A stretch of DNA of 64,000 nucleotides. It comes from Microbacterium timonense (lineage in GTDB: Bacteria; Actinomycetota; Actinomycetes; Actinomycetales; Microbacteriaceae). The notes under the pieces are model-generated. The model was not told where the DNA came from. It ran no database searches and was given only the letters and a program-made list of their open reading frames with translations. Positions 8,523 through 17,438 of the stretch are shown piece by piece; position 1 is the first letter of the stretch; each line of letters opens with the position of its first letter. Both the position numbers and the translations under genes were made by a program. The stretch lies in assembly GCF_900292075.1 (NCBI RefSeq), contig NZ_OLMV01000001.1:1156158-1220157 (forward strand). The letters run 5' to 3'.

Positions 8523-9302
8523 TTAGTCCCCACTAGCGCAGGGCTGGCCGCCACCTACTGGTCGATCTGAGGTCCAGATGACCTCATGAGACCGCATGTC
8601 CGCTCGGGTGGTTTTGGTCATCGCAAGGCTCTGGAAAGGGAGCCAGTTCGCGCCCTCCTGTTCACAGACGATGACCTGTCCGGGTCTGCTGCGAGCCCAC
8701 GAGCCGAGTTCGTCGAAGTCGATCCCGTCAGCTCCGTGGTGATAATGACGACCCTGATTTTGGTAGGGCGGATCGATGAACCACGTCGCTTCGCCGGTCA
8801 CGGGGAGATCCTCGTAGGAACAGTTGTGGATCTCCCAGTGCCTAATCCGATCAACCTGGCTCGCTACGGTATTTCGGACACGTTCGCCCCAGAAGGATCC
8901 AGGCCTAATACCGTCCCGCATCCACGCTGATGGTCCAGTCCGCGGTCTGGCGGCTGCGCGATTGAGCCAGAGACCGACCAGCCACCGTGCCTCCTGCGGC
9001 ACATCCAGATCAGTTGTCGATTGCCCCTCCGCAAGGTCGGGTATTGCCCTGATTTCGTCTGCGGAGGCATGCAGGAGGTAGTCCCACACGGCAAAGATCA
9101 CCGGGTCCTTCTCTCCCAGAATCACCCGGCGATCGTAATACCGCACGGAATACCCAGCGGATCCAGCGAACGGTTCCACAATCGTTTCGTAGGCAGGACT
9201 GGGGTAGTTCTTTACAGCATCTCTCCACTTGCCGCCGTAAAAGCTGAAGAACGGTCGCATCGCAGCACTGGTCGGCGTCGCAGTCTGGTCACTGGCCCAC
9301 AT
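8523..9302 (-). CDS. D12-class (Dam-like) DNA adenine methyltransferase
   Basis: 259 residues from ATG 9302. Motif I is FFSFYGGKWR (about 16-24), the D12-class variant of the AdoMet loop. VEPFAGSAGYSVRYYDR follows, and the catalytic motif IV is DPPY (about 173-176). The enzyme would transfer a methyl group to N6 of adenine in a specific sequence. In-frame starts exist at 9515, 9329 and 9260; 9302 has GGGGA a few bases upstream and keeps the whole motif I. It is the first gene of the six-gene minus-strand operon and probably provides self-protection. The recognition sequence cannot be read from the protein. Confidence 0.85.
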   Translation of the reverse strand: MWASDQTATPTSAAMRPFFSFYGGKWRDAVKNYPSPAYETIVEPFAGSAGYSVRYYDRRVILGEKDPVIFAVWDYLLHASADEIRAIPDLAEGQSTTDLDVPQEARWLVGLWLNRAAARPRTGPSAWMRDGIRPGSFWGERVRNTVASQVDRIRHWEIHNCSYEDLPVTGEATWFIDPPYQNQGRHYHHGADGIDFDELGSWARSRPGQVIVCEQEGANWLPFQSLAMTKTTRADMRSHEVIWTSDRPVGGGQPCASGD

Positions 9303-9719
9303 GGAAGTCCCCGCGTCGTGGCCCAGCATCGAGTTCGGTGAGCATCGCCTCTTAGCGTATGTGAGGGGGCGGCCATCGTCGTGACGACGCCCAGTGTCGT
9401 TCGCGCGGCGATTCGGGTATGGCGTGGATCCGGTGGGAGCGTGCTTGCCTGCGTAGGACCATGACGGTGCTGACCTCTGTGAGCCGGAAGATGACTCCTC
9501 ACCACGACTTGCCACAGAAGATCAGATCTCAAGTATGGAACGAACGGATGCATTGAGACGATCGCGACTCGATCTGCGGACTCAATTTGCGATGGTCTCA
9601 ATCCGTGATGCACGCAGGCACCCACGGTGGACGCCGCCGTTTGAAGCCGCGTTGCTACAACTACCTGCAACGCAGAAAAATCCCTGGATAACCGCGAAAA
9701 CCTAGCCTACTCTGGCGCC
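9303..9719. other. Divergent intergenic region between methyltransferase operon and relaxase
   Basis: 417 bases with no convincing gene. On the plus strand TACTCT at 9708-9713 sits six bases before the relaxase ATG. On the minus strand TACGCT (9359-9354) is a possible -10 for the defence operon. An origin of transfer would be expected near here if the relaxase is active, but I could not identify a nic site. Confidence 0.45.
9708..9713 (+). promoter_or_regulatory. -10 element for leaderless relaxase mRNA
   Basis: TACTCT followed by six bases and then ATG. The same TANNNT-N6-start layout occurs before several other genes in the window, with no ribosome binding site, indicating leaderless transcripts. 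Confidence 0.55.
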
Positions 9720-12467
9720 ATGCGCGGAGGCCTCGAGCGATGGAAGAGAGGCGTCGAGTCCCGCGGGGTTCGGCAGGCGATCTCGTACGCGCTCGAGGGC
9801 ACGTGCGACGCCCACATGCCCTACCCGACGGGCGCCGAAGCCCTCGAGGCGTATGGCGCAGCATCCGATTCAACCGTCTCTCGGTTCATCGTCGACAACG
9901 GCGTCATCACGACTGACCAACTTACGGCCGGCGGCCTGCGCGTCTGGCTCACCGGGCACGACCCGGTCACGGGGGAGGAGCGCGGCCAGCAGCGACTGAG
10001 CCCCGACGCTGACCTGCTGCTCGACGGCACGCTCAACCACGCGAAGTCGTACAGCATCGCCGCGCTCCTGCATCCCGAACTCGCAGCCGAGTTCGAAGCC
10101 CTCCAAGACCGGTTGCGGGATCGCATCCTGCTCATCTGGCAAACCGAGCTCAACGCACGCCGCGGACACGGCGGACTCATTCGCGAGGCGATCACGCGCG
10201 TCGAAGTCGTCGAGCTGCAGCACCGTCGCTCGCGAGCGCTCGATCCGCACATCCACCGGCACATGTGGCTCAACATCAAGGTTCTCGGCGCGGACGGCAA
10301 GTGGTCAAACCTCGACTCGCGTGTCGCGATGAAGCTGCACACGGTGGTCAACGCCGAGGGCGAGCTCGCCGCCCGCACCGATCCGCCCTGGATCGCCGCG
10401 CTCGCCCGGCACGGCTACACGCTCGACGACGCTGGGGAGATCGCCGAACTGGCCGCAGCCGTCCGGCCCGTCTCGCGCCGGTCGGCGCAGATCGAAGCCA
10501 ACCGCGCGCGCCTGATCGCGGAGTGGTCGGCGGCGCACGGAGGATCTGCGCCGAGCGTGGAGGTGCTGCAGCAGATCGATCGCCGCGCGTGGGCGCTGTC
10601 GCGTCCGAACAAGCCGGCCGATCTCGATGAGGCGTCGTGGGAGGCGCGCGTCCGCGACGAGATCGCAGCAATCGATCCGCGTCTCCCCACCCCTCGCGCA
10701 CCGAGTCCCGTTGCTGCAACAGACCTCCATACCGTCGAGCTGGATCTGCTCGCTGCCCAGGCTGTCGTCGACGCGGACGAGCGGTCCACCTCATGCGGCG
10801 GGAGATTCAGCATCTTCGACATCCGCGCGGGCGCGATACGCGCGCTCTCCCGCGCGGGCGTCGTTGCGGAGCGCGACCGGCTCGATGGCATGATCGCCGA
10901 GATCACGGAGCGTGCCACGCGTTCCGTCTATCGGCTCGTCCCGGATGATCCGCCGGCGCACGTCAAGGCGTTCATGGCGACCGAGACCGTACGCGCCAAG
11001 GTGCGTCTCGCCGGGCGATTGGACGTGCTCGCCCGACCGGGGCGCTCCCTGCTGCCGGGGGAGTTGCACCGGCTCGCACCGCACGAGGATCTGTCGGCGC
11101 TGGATGCGTCCCAACGCGTTGCCGCGTGCGCCATCGCCGGCACGGACGGGCTCGTGACGGTGACCGGCCCCGCCGGCGCGGGCAAGACGACGATGCTGCG
11201 CGCTGCGTTCGCGGCGCTCGCGTGGCGGCGGCGGATGCTCGTTGTTACTCCCACGCGAAAAGCGGCATCGGTGGCGTCTCGCGAGGTCGGGGCCGCGGCA
11301 TCCAGTATTCATGCCCTGCTTTCGGACCATGGCTACCGTTGGGGCACCGACGAGGCCGGCGCGAAGGTGTGGACCAGGCTTCGAGTGGGAGAAGTCGATC
11401 CCAGCACGGGCGCCGTATACGGAGGACCAGCCCAGTACGTGTTGCGTTCTCGCGATCGGATCGTCGTCGACGAAGCCGGCATGGTCGACCTGCAGACGGC
11501 GAACGCCCTAGTGGAGCTCGCGATCGAGCAGGCTGTCGGGCTGGCGTTCGTGGGTGACACGCATCAGGCGCTGCCGGTCGGACACGCGGGCGCAATGGGT
11601 TCTGCGATCCGGCACGCGAACGCTGCGGTCGAGCTCGACACGGTGCACCGGTTCCGCGATCCCGACTACGCGGCGCTCACACTGCGGCTCCGGGATGCGG
11701 GTGATCGGGAGCGTGCGCTGGTGGTTGCGGGCGAGCTTGCCGAACGCGGTCACGTCGCTCGGGTCGATCATCACGAAGCGGCGCGTGGGCGGATGATCGA
11801 CGCGTACTTCGAGTGGCACGCGCGCGGCAAGCGGGTGACGTTGGTTTCCGGTACAAATGCTGAGGCGGATGCGATCAACGACGCGATCCAGCAGCGGCGA
11901 GTCGATGGGGGCGAGCTTGACGTCCGCGTCGTCGCGTGGGGAATCGGGCAGCAGCGCATCCTCGTCGGCGACACCGTCCAAACCCGTCGCAACGACCGGC
12001 TCACGGGAGTCGAGAATCGCGCGCAGTGGATCGTGCGCGGCATCCACGACGAGTACCTGTCGCTCGTCTCCGTGAGCGACAGCGGCGAGGTGGCGCGTGT
12101 GTCCACCGAGTACGCGCGCGAGCACCTGCAGCTTGCCTACGCGTCCACTGTGCACGGCGTGCAGGGCGACACCGCCGACGCGTCGATGGTCGGGCCGGAC
12201 GTGGATGCCGCGGGCCTCTACGTCGGCCTCACGCGCGGGCGGGTGCGCAACGTCGCGATCGTCGTGGCACCGACGGATGGCGCGGCCTGCGAGTGCCTCG
12301 CCGAGTCGATGCAGCGCGGGACTCCGGAGTTGACGATGCAGGATGCTGTGCGCGCGGCCCAGGCGGAGGTGCGGCGCGCGGCGAGGAACCGGGAGGCGGC
12401 GATGGCTGCGGGGCCGGTGATGGGGGCGCGGGCCACGGCAGGTGCGGGGCGTGGGACAGGTATATAG
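9720..12467 (+). CDS. MobF-type relaxase with helicase domain
   Basis: 915 residues. The TrwC-like relaxase domain has the metal-binding three-His motif in DPHIHRHMWLN (about 176-186). The helicase half carries Walker A GPAGAGKTT (about 482-490), DEAG (about 585), and later UvrD/RecD-like motifs (STVHGVQGDTAD, GLTRGR). MobF relaxases nick oriT, stay covalently bound and unwind the strand for transfer. The N-terminus begins MRGGLERW as in actinobacterial relatives, but the usual tandem-Tyr segment is replaced by SYALEGTCD, so the nicking tyrosine is not obvious. At 915 residues it is shorter than many TraA/TrwC proteins. No type IV secretion genes are in the window, suggesting a mobilisable or decaying element. 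Confidence 0.85.
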   Translation: MRGGLERWKRGVESRGVRQAISYALEGTCDAHMPYPTGAEALEAYGAASDSTVSRFIVDNGVITTDQLTAGGLRVWLTGHDPVTGEERGQQRLSPDADLLLDGTLNHAKSYSIAALLHPELAAEFEALQDRLRDRILLIWQTELNARRGHGGLIREAITRVEVVELQHRRSRALDPHIHRHMWLNIKVLGADGKWSNLDSRVAMKLHTVVNAEGELAARTDPPWIAALARHGYTLDDAGEIAELAAAVRPVSRRSAQIEANRARLIAEWSAAHGGSAPSVEVLQQIDRRAWALSRPNKPADLDEASWEARVRDEIAAIDPRLPTPRAPSPVAATDLHTVELDLLAAQAVVDADERSTSCGGRFSIFDIRAGAIRALSRAGVVAERDRLDGMIAEITERATRSVYRLVPDDPPAHVKAFMATETVRAKVRLAGRLDVLARPGRSLLPGELHRLAPHEDLSALDASQRVAACAIAGTDGLVTVTGPAGAGKTTMLRAAFAALAWRRRMLVVTPTRKAASVASREVGAAASSIHALLSDHGYRWGTDEAGAKVWTRLRVGEVDPSTGAVYGGPAQYVLRSRDRIVVDEAGMVDLQTANALVELAIEQAVGLAFVGDTHQALPVGHAGAMGSAIRHANAAVELDTVHRFRDPDYAALTLRLRDAGDRERALVVAGELAERGHVARVDHHEAARGRMIDAYFEWHARGKRVTLVSGTNAEADAINDAIQQRRVDGGELDVRVVAWGIGQQRILVGDTVQTRRNDRLTGVENRAQWIVRGIHDEYLSLVSVSDSGEVARVSTEYAREHLQLAYASTVHGVQGDTADASMVGPDVDAAGLYVGLTRGRVRNVAIVVAPTDGAACECLAESMQRGTPELTMQDAVRAAQAEVRRAARNREAAMAAGPVMGARATAGAGRGTGI

Positions 12468-12711
12468 GCGTTCGACACGCGGGACGCTCAGCGCGAGAGC
12501 CTCCGGTCCGAAGTGCTGGGTTGGATGAAAGTCTCATCTCCTCAGTTACATCTCTTCGCCTGTTCTGGTGAAGGACGGCCTGTCCCGCCACCCAATCGTG
12601 GGCAGTACCCGCCCGCGCTCGACAGACTCCTACGTTTGGTGCGCCGCGACGGACCCGTCAGACGAACGGGTCCACCCCAGGCAGACCGGCGCGCTCGGGG
12701 CGTGGTCCCGT

Positions 12712-12966
12712 TCAGAGCATGTCGATCTCTTCATTGAACCGCGCGAGCGCCACCTTGAACTTCTCCGTGAGCATCGTGGCTCGTTCGGCGTGCGCCCTAC
12801 TTTCTGAAGTGCCCAGCGTCTGGATTGCCAGGTCCGCTTCAGCGCGGGCCAGGTCCAGCAGGTCTTCCCACTCCTTCTTCGCCGCAGCGATTCGGTCGGA
12901 GCGGAACTTGCGCCATGCCTCGCGTTCCGCTGAACTCATGCGATCGTGTGCACCGTCTACAACCAT
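12712..12966 (-). CDS. Small helical hypothetical protein
   Basis: 84 residues, charged and almost entirely helical (SSAEREAWRKFRSDRIAAAK, then AERATMLTEKF). No known domain. AGGTGAGG ends two bases before the ATG, supporting it as a real gene. It lies between the relaxase and the DUF2971 gene and could be an island accessory protein; no function can be given. Confidence 0.55.
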   Translation of the reverse strand: MVVDGAHDRMSSAEREAWRKFRSDRIAAAKKEWEDLLDLARAEADLAIQTLGTSESRAHAERATMLTEKFKVALARFNEEIDML

Positions 12967-13054
12967 GCCTCACCTTCAGGCTCCTTGTCTCCGAGAGCCT
13001 AACGGGAACCGCTCGCAGGTAGACGACTCGCGATCGAGCTGGCGCCGGCGCGTC

Positions 13055-13834
13055 TTAGAAGTCGAGGATTTGGTTCGGCGGCGGCTGATAGATGGCCGAC
13101 CGGCGCACGCGCCAGGCGCCGCCGTACTTTCGAGACACATCCTCCACTGTGTCTCGAACCCATCCGCCCAGGCGCGGGCTAACGAGCACTTCCTCGATTA
13201 GCCGGTCCACGTCACAATCAAGGGTGGCGAACTGAGGAAGTCCGCTCGTATCTCGCTCTCCGTAGTCGGACGCCCGTGCGTCGTGGGCAATCAGCCGGAA
13301 CTCGTGCTCGTGAACAAACTCGGCTCGTTTCACAAAGAAGTGGTCGGTGAACGTGCGAGGAAATGAGCTGTCATCCTCCGCCTCACCGTAGGAGACCAGT
13401 CCATAGAAGACGTCCTCGACGCAGTCAGCGGTGCCTGTCAGCGCCTGCCGCAACGATCGCCACGTCGTCCGGACCACAACCCCCTTGTCGTCCCCGTAGA
13501 TACGCCAGAGTCCGGCGTTTTCACCCGGGAACGCGTTCCAGCAGGACACATAAGTCCGCTCTCTCCAGAAGAACGAGAGATGCTGCTCCCGATTGGCTGC
13601 GGCATTGCGGAGATAGGACTTCTCCCCTCGGTCCTTCGCGGCCCGCAGTGCAGCTCTCGTCGCTCCAGATCCCATCACCCCTTCGAACGGGTCCTCCATC
13701 TTGGATGCTCGCGGAAGCTTTAATGCGCGCGACCCCAACAGGTCGAGGAACTTGGGAAAGTCGAGGTAACGCCAAAGGACGAGATCGTCCGATACCTCGT
13801 GATCGGGATTCGTCGACCGAAGATTTATGTCCAC
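13055..13834 (-). CDS. DUF2971 family protein
   Basis: 259 residues. Typical DUF2971 segments appear in order: LWRYLDFPKFLDLL near the start, DPFEG, YVSCWNAF (about 105), LWRIYGDDKGVVVRT (about 118-132) and a late FVHEHEFRLI (about 190-200). The biochemical role is not known, but members are often found in mobile and defence islands. Start is GTG 13834: TAGGCT lies exactly six bases upstream on the minus strand (13846-13841) and there is no ribosome binding site, so the mRNA is probably leaderless. Single-gene transcript, separated from its neighbours on both sides. Confidence 0.75.
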   Translation of the reverse strand: MDINLRSTNPDHEVSDDLVLWRYLDFPKFLDLLGSRALKLPRASKMEDPFEGVMGSGATRAALRAAKDRGEKSYLRNAAANREQHLSFFWRERTYVSCWNAFPGENAGLWRIYGDDKGVVVRTTWRSLRQALTGTADCVEDVFYGLVSYGEAEDDSSFPRTFTDHFFVKRAEFVHEHEFRLIAHDARASDYGERDTSGLPQFATLDCDVDRLIEEVLVSPRLGGWVRDTVEDVSRKYGGAWRVRRSAIYQPPPNQILDF

Positions 13835-14121
13835 GGCGGGAGCCTAGCTCGCCGCACCCTCTGGGTAGGCGCACCACGAGCGGAGCGACCAGGCGATCGT
13901 GAGACGTCGATGAAAAGGCGACTTGCTTATTCACCTGCATAGAATCCTGATTGGCTCCTCTGCAACAAGCATCCGGCGCCCGGGTTGAACACACCACGCG
14001 CGACGCGATCATTCGTTCCGCTCGACTACCTCTCGCTCGTCCGTCGCGAGGGGCGGGCTGTCGCCTTGATCGCCCGTCCTGAGGGTGCGAGCTCAAGAGG
14101 CTGCCGGGGTTGTTGCGGCCT

Positions 14122-14979
14122 CTAGAGGCCTTCTCTCGATTCGATGTGTTGCGCGGCCTCGTGGACGGTCGAGAGTGTTGCCACTGGCAGCTCAACCGCA
14201 CGAGCAATCATCTCCAGCCAGGGCGCGACGAGTGGCGAGTCGAGCAACTCGTAGTTGAGTCCGTCCGGCTCGATGACTTCAGCTATCAGCGCGAAGGTCT
14301 CCCGCGATGCTCTATCGCGCGTTGCGCACCACGCGTACTTCCGGGATGGCATTCGAAGGCGGTCGACTTCTTCAGGATCTTTTAGGAAGTCCAACTGTTG
14401 GTCGTGCCACTCGTCGGGATTGAATTCGCGGCTCGAAAAGCTTCCAGTCTGATTGACGTGGGGAACGGCCGGATTGGTAAGGTCGATGTTCTTGAGGTCG
14501 CGAAGAACTGAGCGGTCCAACCGAATTCTCAGACGACCTGCCTGTTCGTACAACTCTGAGCCGCTTCGGCGCATCAGCCGATTCATCCAGCCAACGCCGT
14601 CCGAGTCGTACTCGATCGCGTAGACGCCGAGTCGCCAAGCGGATCCGCCACGAAATAGGACTTGCCCCAAGGCGTCGAGTATGCGCTCTGGCGAACTGCC
14701 TGCAATCAGCTCGCGCGCCTCATTGAGCTTGGCAGCTAGAGAAGAGGCCCGCTGCACTTGCTCCCTGAGCGATCGCCTCGTCAAGTAGGTCGCGATGCCG
14801 CTAGCCGCCAGAAGTACGAAGACGACTCCGAGAAGGATCAGGCGCACAGACAACGCGACTACGTCCGTGAAGAGGCCGACAACCGAAACAATGAACATTG
14901 CGATGGGTGCGCCGTAGGCTAGATAGCGCGTTACCCGCGTTCGCCGCCTCGACGGACCATCCGGAGTCGTCACGGCCAT
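14122..14979 (-). CDS. Two-TM membrane protein paired with DUF262 gene
   Basis: About 285 residues. Two hydrophobic helices near the N-terminus (APIAMFIVSVVGLF and LILLGVVFVLLAASGIA) are followed by a basic coiled segment (LREQVQRASSLAAKLNEAREL) and a soluble domain of about 200 residues with no recognised fold. GTG 14982 or ATG 14979 can start it; GGAAG at 7 bases favours the ATG. The gene starts at the stop codon of the DUF262 gene, so it is co-translated with it. A membrane-anchored partner next to a modification-dependent restriction protein suggests a sensor or effector pair. This role is inferred. Confidence 0.68.
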   Translation of the reverse strand: MAVTTPDGPSRRRTRVTRYLAYGAPIAMFIVSVVGLFTDVVALSVRLILLGVVFVLLAASGIATYLTRRSLREQVQRASSLAAKLNEARELIAGSSPERILDALGQVLFRGGSAWRLGVYAIEYDSDGVGWMNRLMRRSGSELYEQAGRLRIRLDRSVLRDLKNIDLTNPAVPHVNQTGSFSSREFNPDEWHDQQLDFLKDPEEVDRLRMPSRKYAWCATRDRASRETFALIAEVIEPDGLNYELLDSPLVAPWLEMIARAVELPVATLSTVHEAAQHIESREGL

Positions 14980-14981
14980 CA

Positions 14982-17105
14982 CTAGACTTCCGATTCGAAG
15001 TCATTGACGTCGTCGGCGTCAGCGAAAGTGTCATCGGCAACGTCTTCCACTTCTCGCACCAGGTCGCCGAGAGCTTCGGCATCGAGAGGACCAGCAGCGC
15101 TCAGATCTGTCGACTGAAGGAGAACCTCGGCGCGAAGTCCTTCGTTCAACCACGGAGGAATGGCGCCGGAAGCCGTCCTAACAAGGCGTGCAACGACCGG
15201 GTCGAGCTGATTCACGAGCGAACGCACGCCTTGTAGCTCCGATCCGAGGTACACCACTAGGTCACCTTCGGTCGTCCAAGCTCCCTCCGGGATCGCCTGT
15301 AGTGCCGCTTCGAGGCGGTCCGATTCCGATGAACCTGCCAGCGAAACAGCGTAGCCAGCGCCCGAATCGTCGGCCGCCTTTGGAAAGCGGCGTAGGAGCA
15401 ACTCCGCGAAATGGCGAGTCCGCGCGCGGATGTCCTGAGGGAGGAATCTGTCAAGAGCCAACAACGAGTCGTTCAGTCTCAGGCCGGCGCCGGCTAGCTG
15501 TCGCCGCCAGGTAAAGAAATTGTCATTCTCGGACTCGTTGACGCCGCGGGCGAGGGTGAGATTCCCTAAAGTCTCGGAGGCAGATAGAGCATCGTCGATG
15601 TCGACCCCAGCGTCGCGGAGATCCTGCAACCATTCAACTGAGAGAGGCTGAGGCATGACGTGCACTGCGGAGAAGAACTCACCATCAACGGCCTGACCGT
15701 CCCCCATTGACTCTTCAATGAGTTCGAGAATGAATGGGACTTGCCGCTTAGCGCTGATAAACAGTGACTGAGTTAGAACTGCGTTGAGCACGTCACGGTC
15801 CGACGGCCAGTAGTAGCCCTTCTGTACGAGGATGGACTTGATAGTCCGATGGACGTCGCTGCCAGCAGATTGCGCCAGCCTTGACGGTATGGGAGTGAGC
15901 AGTCGGTTCAGCAGATTGGTCGGGATGCCCGCGAGAGCGCGCCGCAACAGGTACCCCAGTAGCGTGTCGACACTAGCCGTCGCGTCGAGCTGGCTGACCT
16001 CTCCGAGCCACACGTGCTTAGCGATCCAAAGCGCGAGAGGCGTGGTGGGTTCAGAGCCCCAACGGCGCAGACGCTCGAATGACCGCCGGAGCTCTGGAGC
16101 AAACCCGAGCGCATCGAATTCAGGGCTTAGCGGCTCTCGAGTGAATAAGAACAGAATGTGGTCTGCGTGAATTTCGGCGAGCGTGTCGAGTGCGGCATCG
16201 CGACGGCGATTGGTCGATAGGTGCCCCAGCGCCGAGCGAAATCGTCGTTCGAACGCCGAAAACAAGTCCTGACGCGTGACAGTTGGATCCCAGGCCACCT
16301 CACGCGACCAGAGGAAGGTCACGAACTGCCGATCGTCGAAGCCAGTGGGGCCTTCGTTGACAAGCGCCGTCTCCATCGGAGTCCAGTACTTGCGGTAAGC
16401 GTCTGAACTGGCGTCATCACCAATCTGAAGCAATAGCTCATTCCGGACGAGGTCGGCTGACGTAAGCGGCTTACCGCGCGAGTTGAGGGTATTGAAGATG
16501 TTGTTGACGGAGTCACCCGTGGCGGTGGTGATCTCGACGAGGATCATGTGGAGAAGGAGAGTGTTCCCCAGTTTGACTACGTCGACCTCGCCGGATTCCG
16601 CCGCGCTGCGGATTCTTTTTATGAAGAAGGTGTACGCCTGCCCAATGCCATCTGTCGGGATGTGTTCACGCACGGTTCGCACGTATGCATCCCGGTCAGG
16701 TTCGGTGGGGCGCAACCGGTCCGGATAGTCCGAGTCATATGGGTTCATCAAGTACTTGTCGTTGTACTCACCAGGATTCCACGTCGGATCGAGCTCCGAG
16801 CGGACGTCTCGGATCGCAGCCAGCAATACGATGATCGTCGTCAGGCGCTGCTGTCCGTCCACGACGAGATGTCGCATCAGTACTGACGCGGGGCCGCCGG
16901 CGGGATGGAGAACAATGCTACCCAGGAAGTGCCCATCAGGATTCTGCGCTTCCGAGCCATGATGGACGTGGTACTCCCGCAAGAGATCATTCCAAAGAAC
17001 GTGCCATTCCTTCGCCCGCCAGGAATACCGTCGCTGAAAATTTGGGACGAGGAAGACTTTGGAGCCCTGGAGGACTCGCAGGACCGTCGATTCTGCTGCC
17101 TTCAC
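14982..17105 (-). CDS. DUF262/DUF1524 (GmrSD/SspE-like) restriction protein
   Basis: 707 residues from GTG 17105 with AGGAGA upstream. The DUF262 half has FQRRYSW (about 20-26), FLGSIVL and the nucleotide-binding motif DGQQRLTT (about 80-87), plus NTLNSRGKPLTSADL near 207-221. The C-terminal half holds the DUF1524 HNH-like nuclease signature HVMPQPLSVEW (about 482) followed by LGNLTL (about 511) and a downstream Asn. Relatives (GmrSD, BrxU, SspE) are nucleotide-dependent nucleases that act on modified DNA or on DNA whose phosphorothioate state they sense. A membrane-protein gene overlaps its 3' end. It is one of several defence genes in the island; target modification is unknown. Confidence 0.85.
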   Translation of the reverse strand: MKAAESTVLRVLQGSKVFLVPNFQRRYSWRAKEWHVLWNDLLREYHVHHGSEAQNPDGHFLGSIVLHPAGGPASVLMRHLVVDGQQRLTTIIVLLAAIRDVRSELDPTWNPGEYNDKYLMNPYDSDYPDRLRPTEPDRDAYVRTVREHIPTDGIGQAYTFFIKRIRSAAESGEVDVVKLGNTLLLHMILVEITTATGDSVNNIFNTLNSRGKPLTSADLVRNELLLQIGDDASSDAYRKYWTPMETALVNEGPTGFDDRQFVTFLWSREVAWDPTVTRQDLFSAFERRFRSALGHLSTNRRRDAALDTLAEIHADHILFLFTREPLSPEFDALGFAPELRRSFERLRRWGSEPTTPLALWIAKHVWLGEVSQLDATASVDTLLGYLLRRALAGIPTNLLNRLLTPIPSRLAQSAGSDVHRTIKSILVQKGYYWPSDRDVLNAVLTQSLFISAKRQVPFILELIEESMGDGQAVDGEFFSAVHVMPQPLSVEWLQDLRDAGVDIDDALSASETLGNLTLARGVNESENDNFFTWRRQLAGAGLRLNDSLLALDRFLPQDIRARTRHFAELLLRRFPKAADDSGAGYAVSLAGSSESDRLEAALQAIPEGAWTTEGDLVVYLGSELQGVRSLVNQLDPVVARLVRTASGAIPPWLNEGLRAEVLLQSTDLSAAGPLDAEALGDLVREVEDVADDTFADADDVNDFESEV

Positions 17106-17438
17106 AAGCTCTCCTAACGTGAAACGTCACGACCGCGAGTTCGGCACCCGCCGATCGGCGACAGCTTCGGATCGACCGAGCGGGCTCGGCGTGTGTTGAG
17201 CGTATCGGGTCGACGCCATTGGGGTGACAAAGAGTGGCGCGGTCGGCCGAGACTCCGTGCAACAGTAGTGCGTGTACTGGTCGACCCGAACGCACAGCCC
17301 GGGAAGAGGGATTGTATGGCGAGGTCGAGCTGGACCGTCGGTATTTCCCGCTCTCGATGCCGAGCAAGCCCTCACCCCCGAGATCAGGGGCGCTATCGAG
17401 CCATGATGCTCGCCGACCCCGACCGGTAGCTTGAGGCC
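17106..17438. other. Intergenic region between divergent genes
   Basis: 333 bases between the DUF262 gene and the next plus-strand gene. The GTG 17105 ribosome binding site is at its left edge, and TAGCTT at 17427-17432, six bases before ATG 17439, at its right. No other feature seen. Confidence 0.5.

Noticed and set aside
3753..9302. Canonical dnd phosphorothioation cluster
   Set aside because: DndD- and DndE-like genes are present, but there is no cysteine desulfurase (DndA), PAPS-reductase-like DndC or DGQHR-type DndB in the window.
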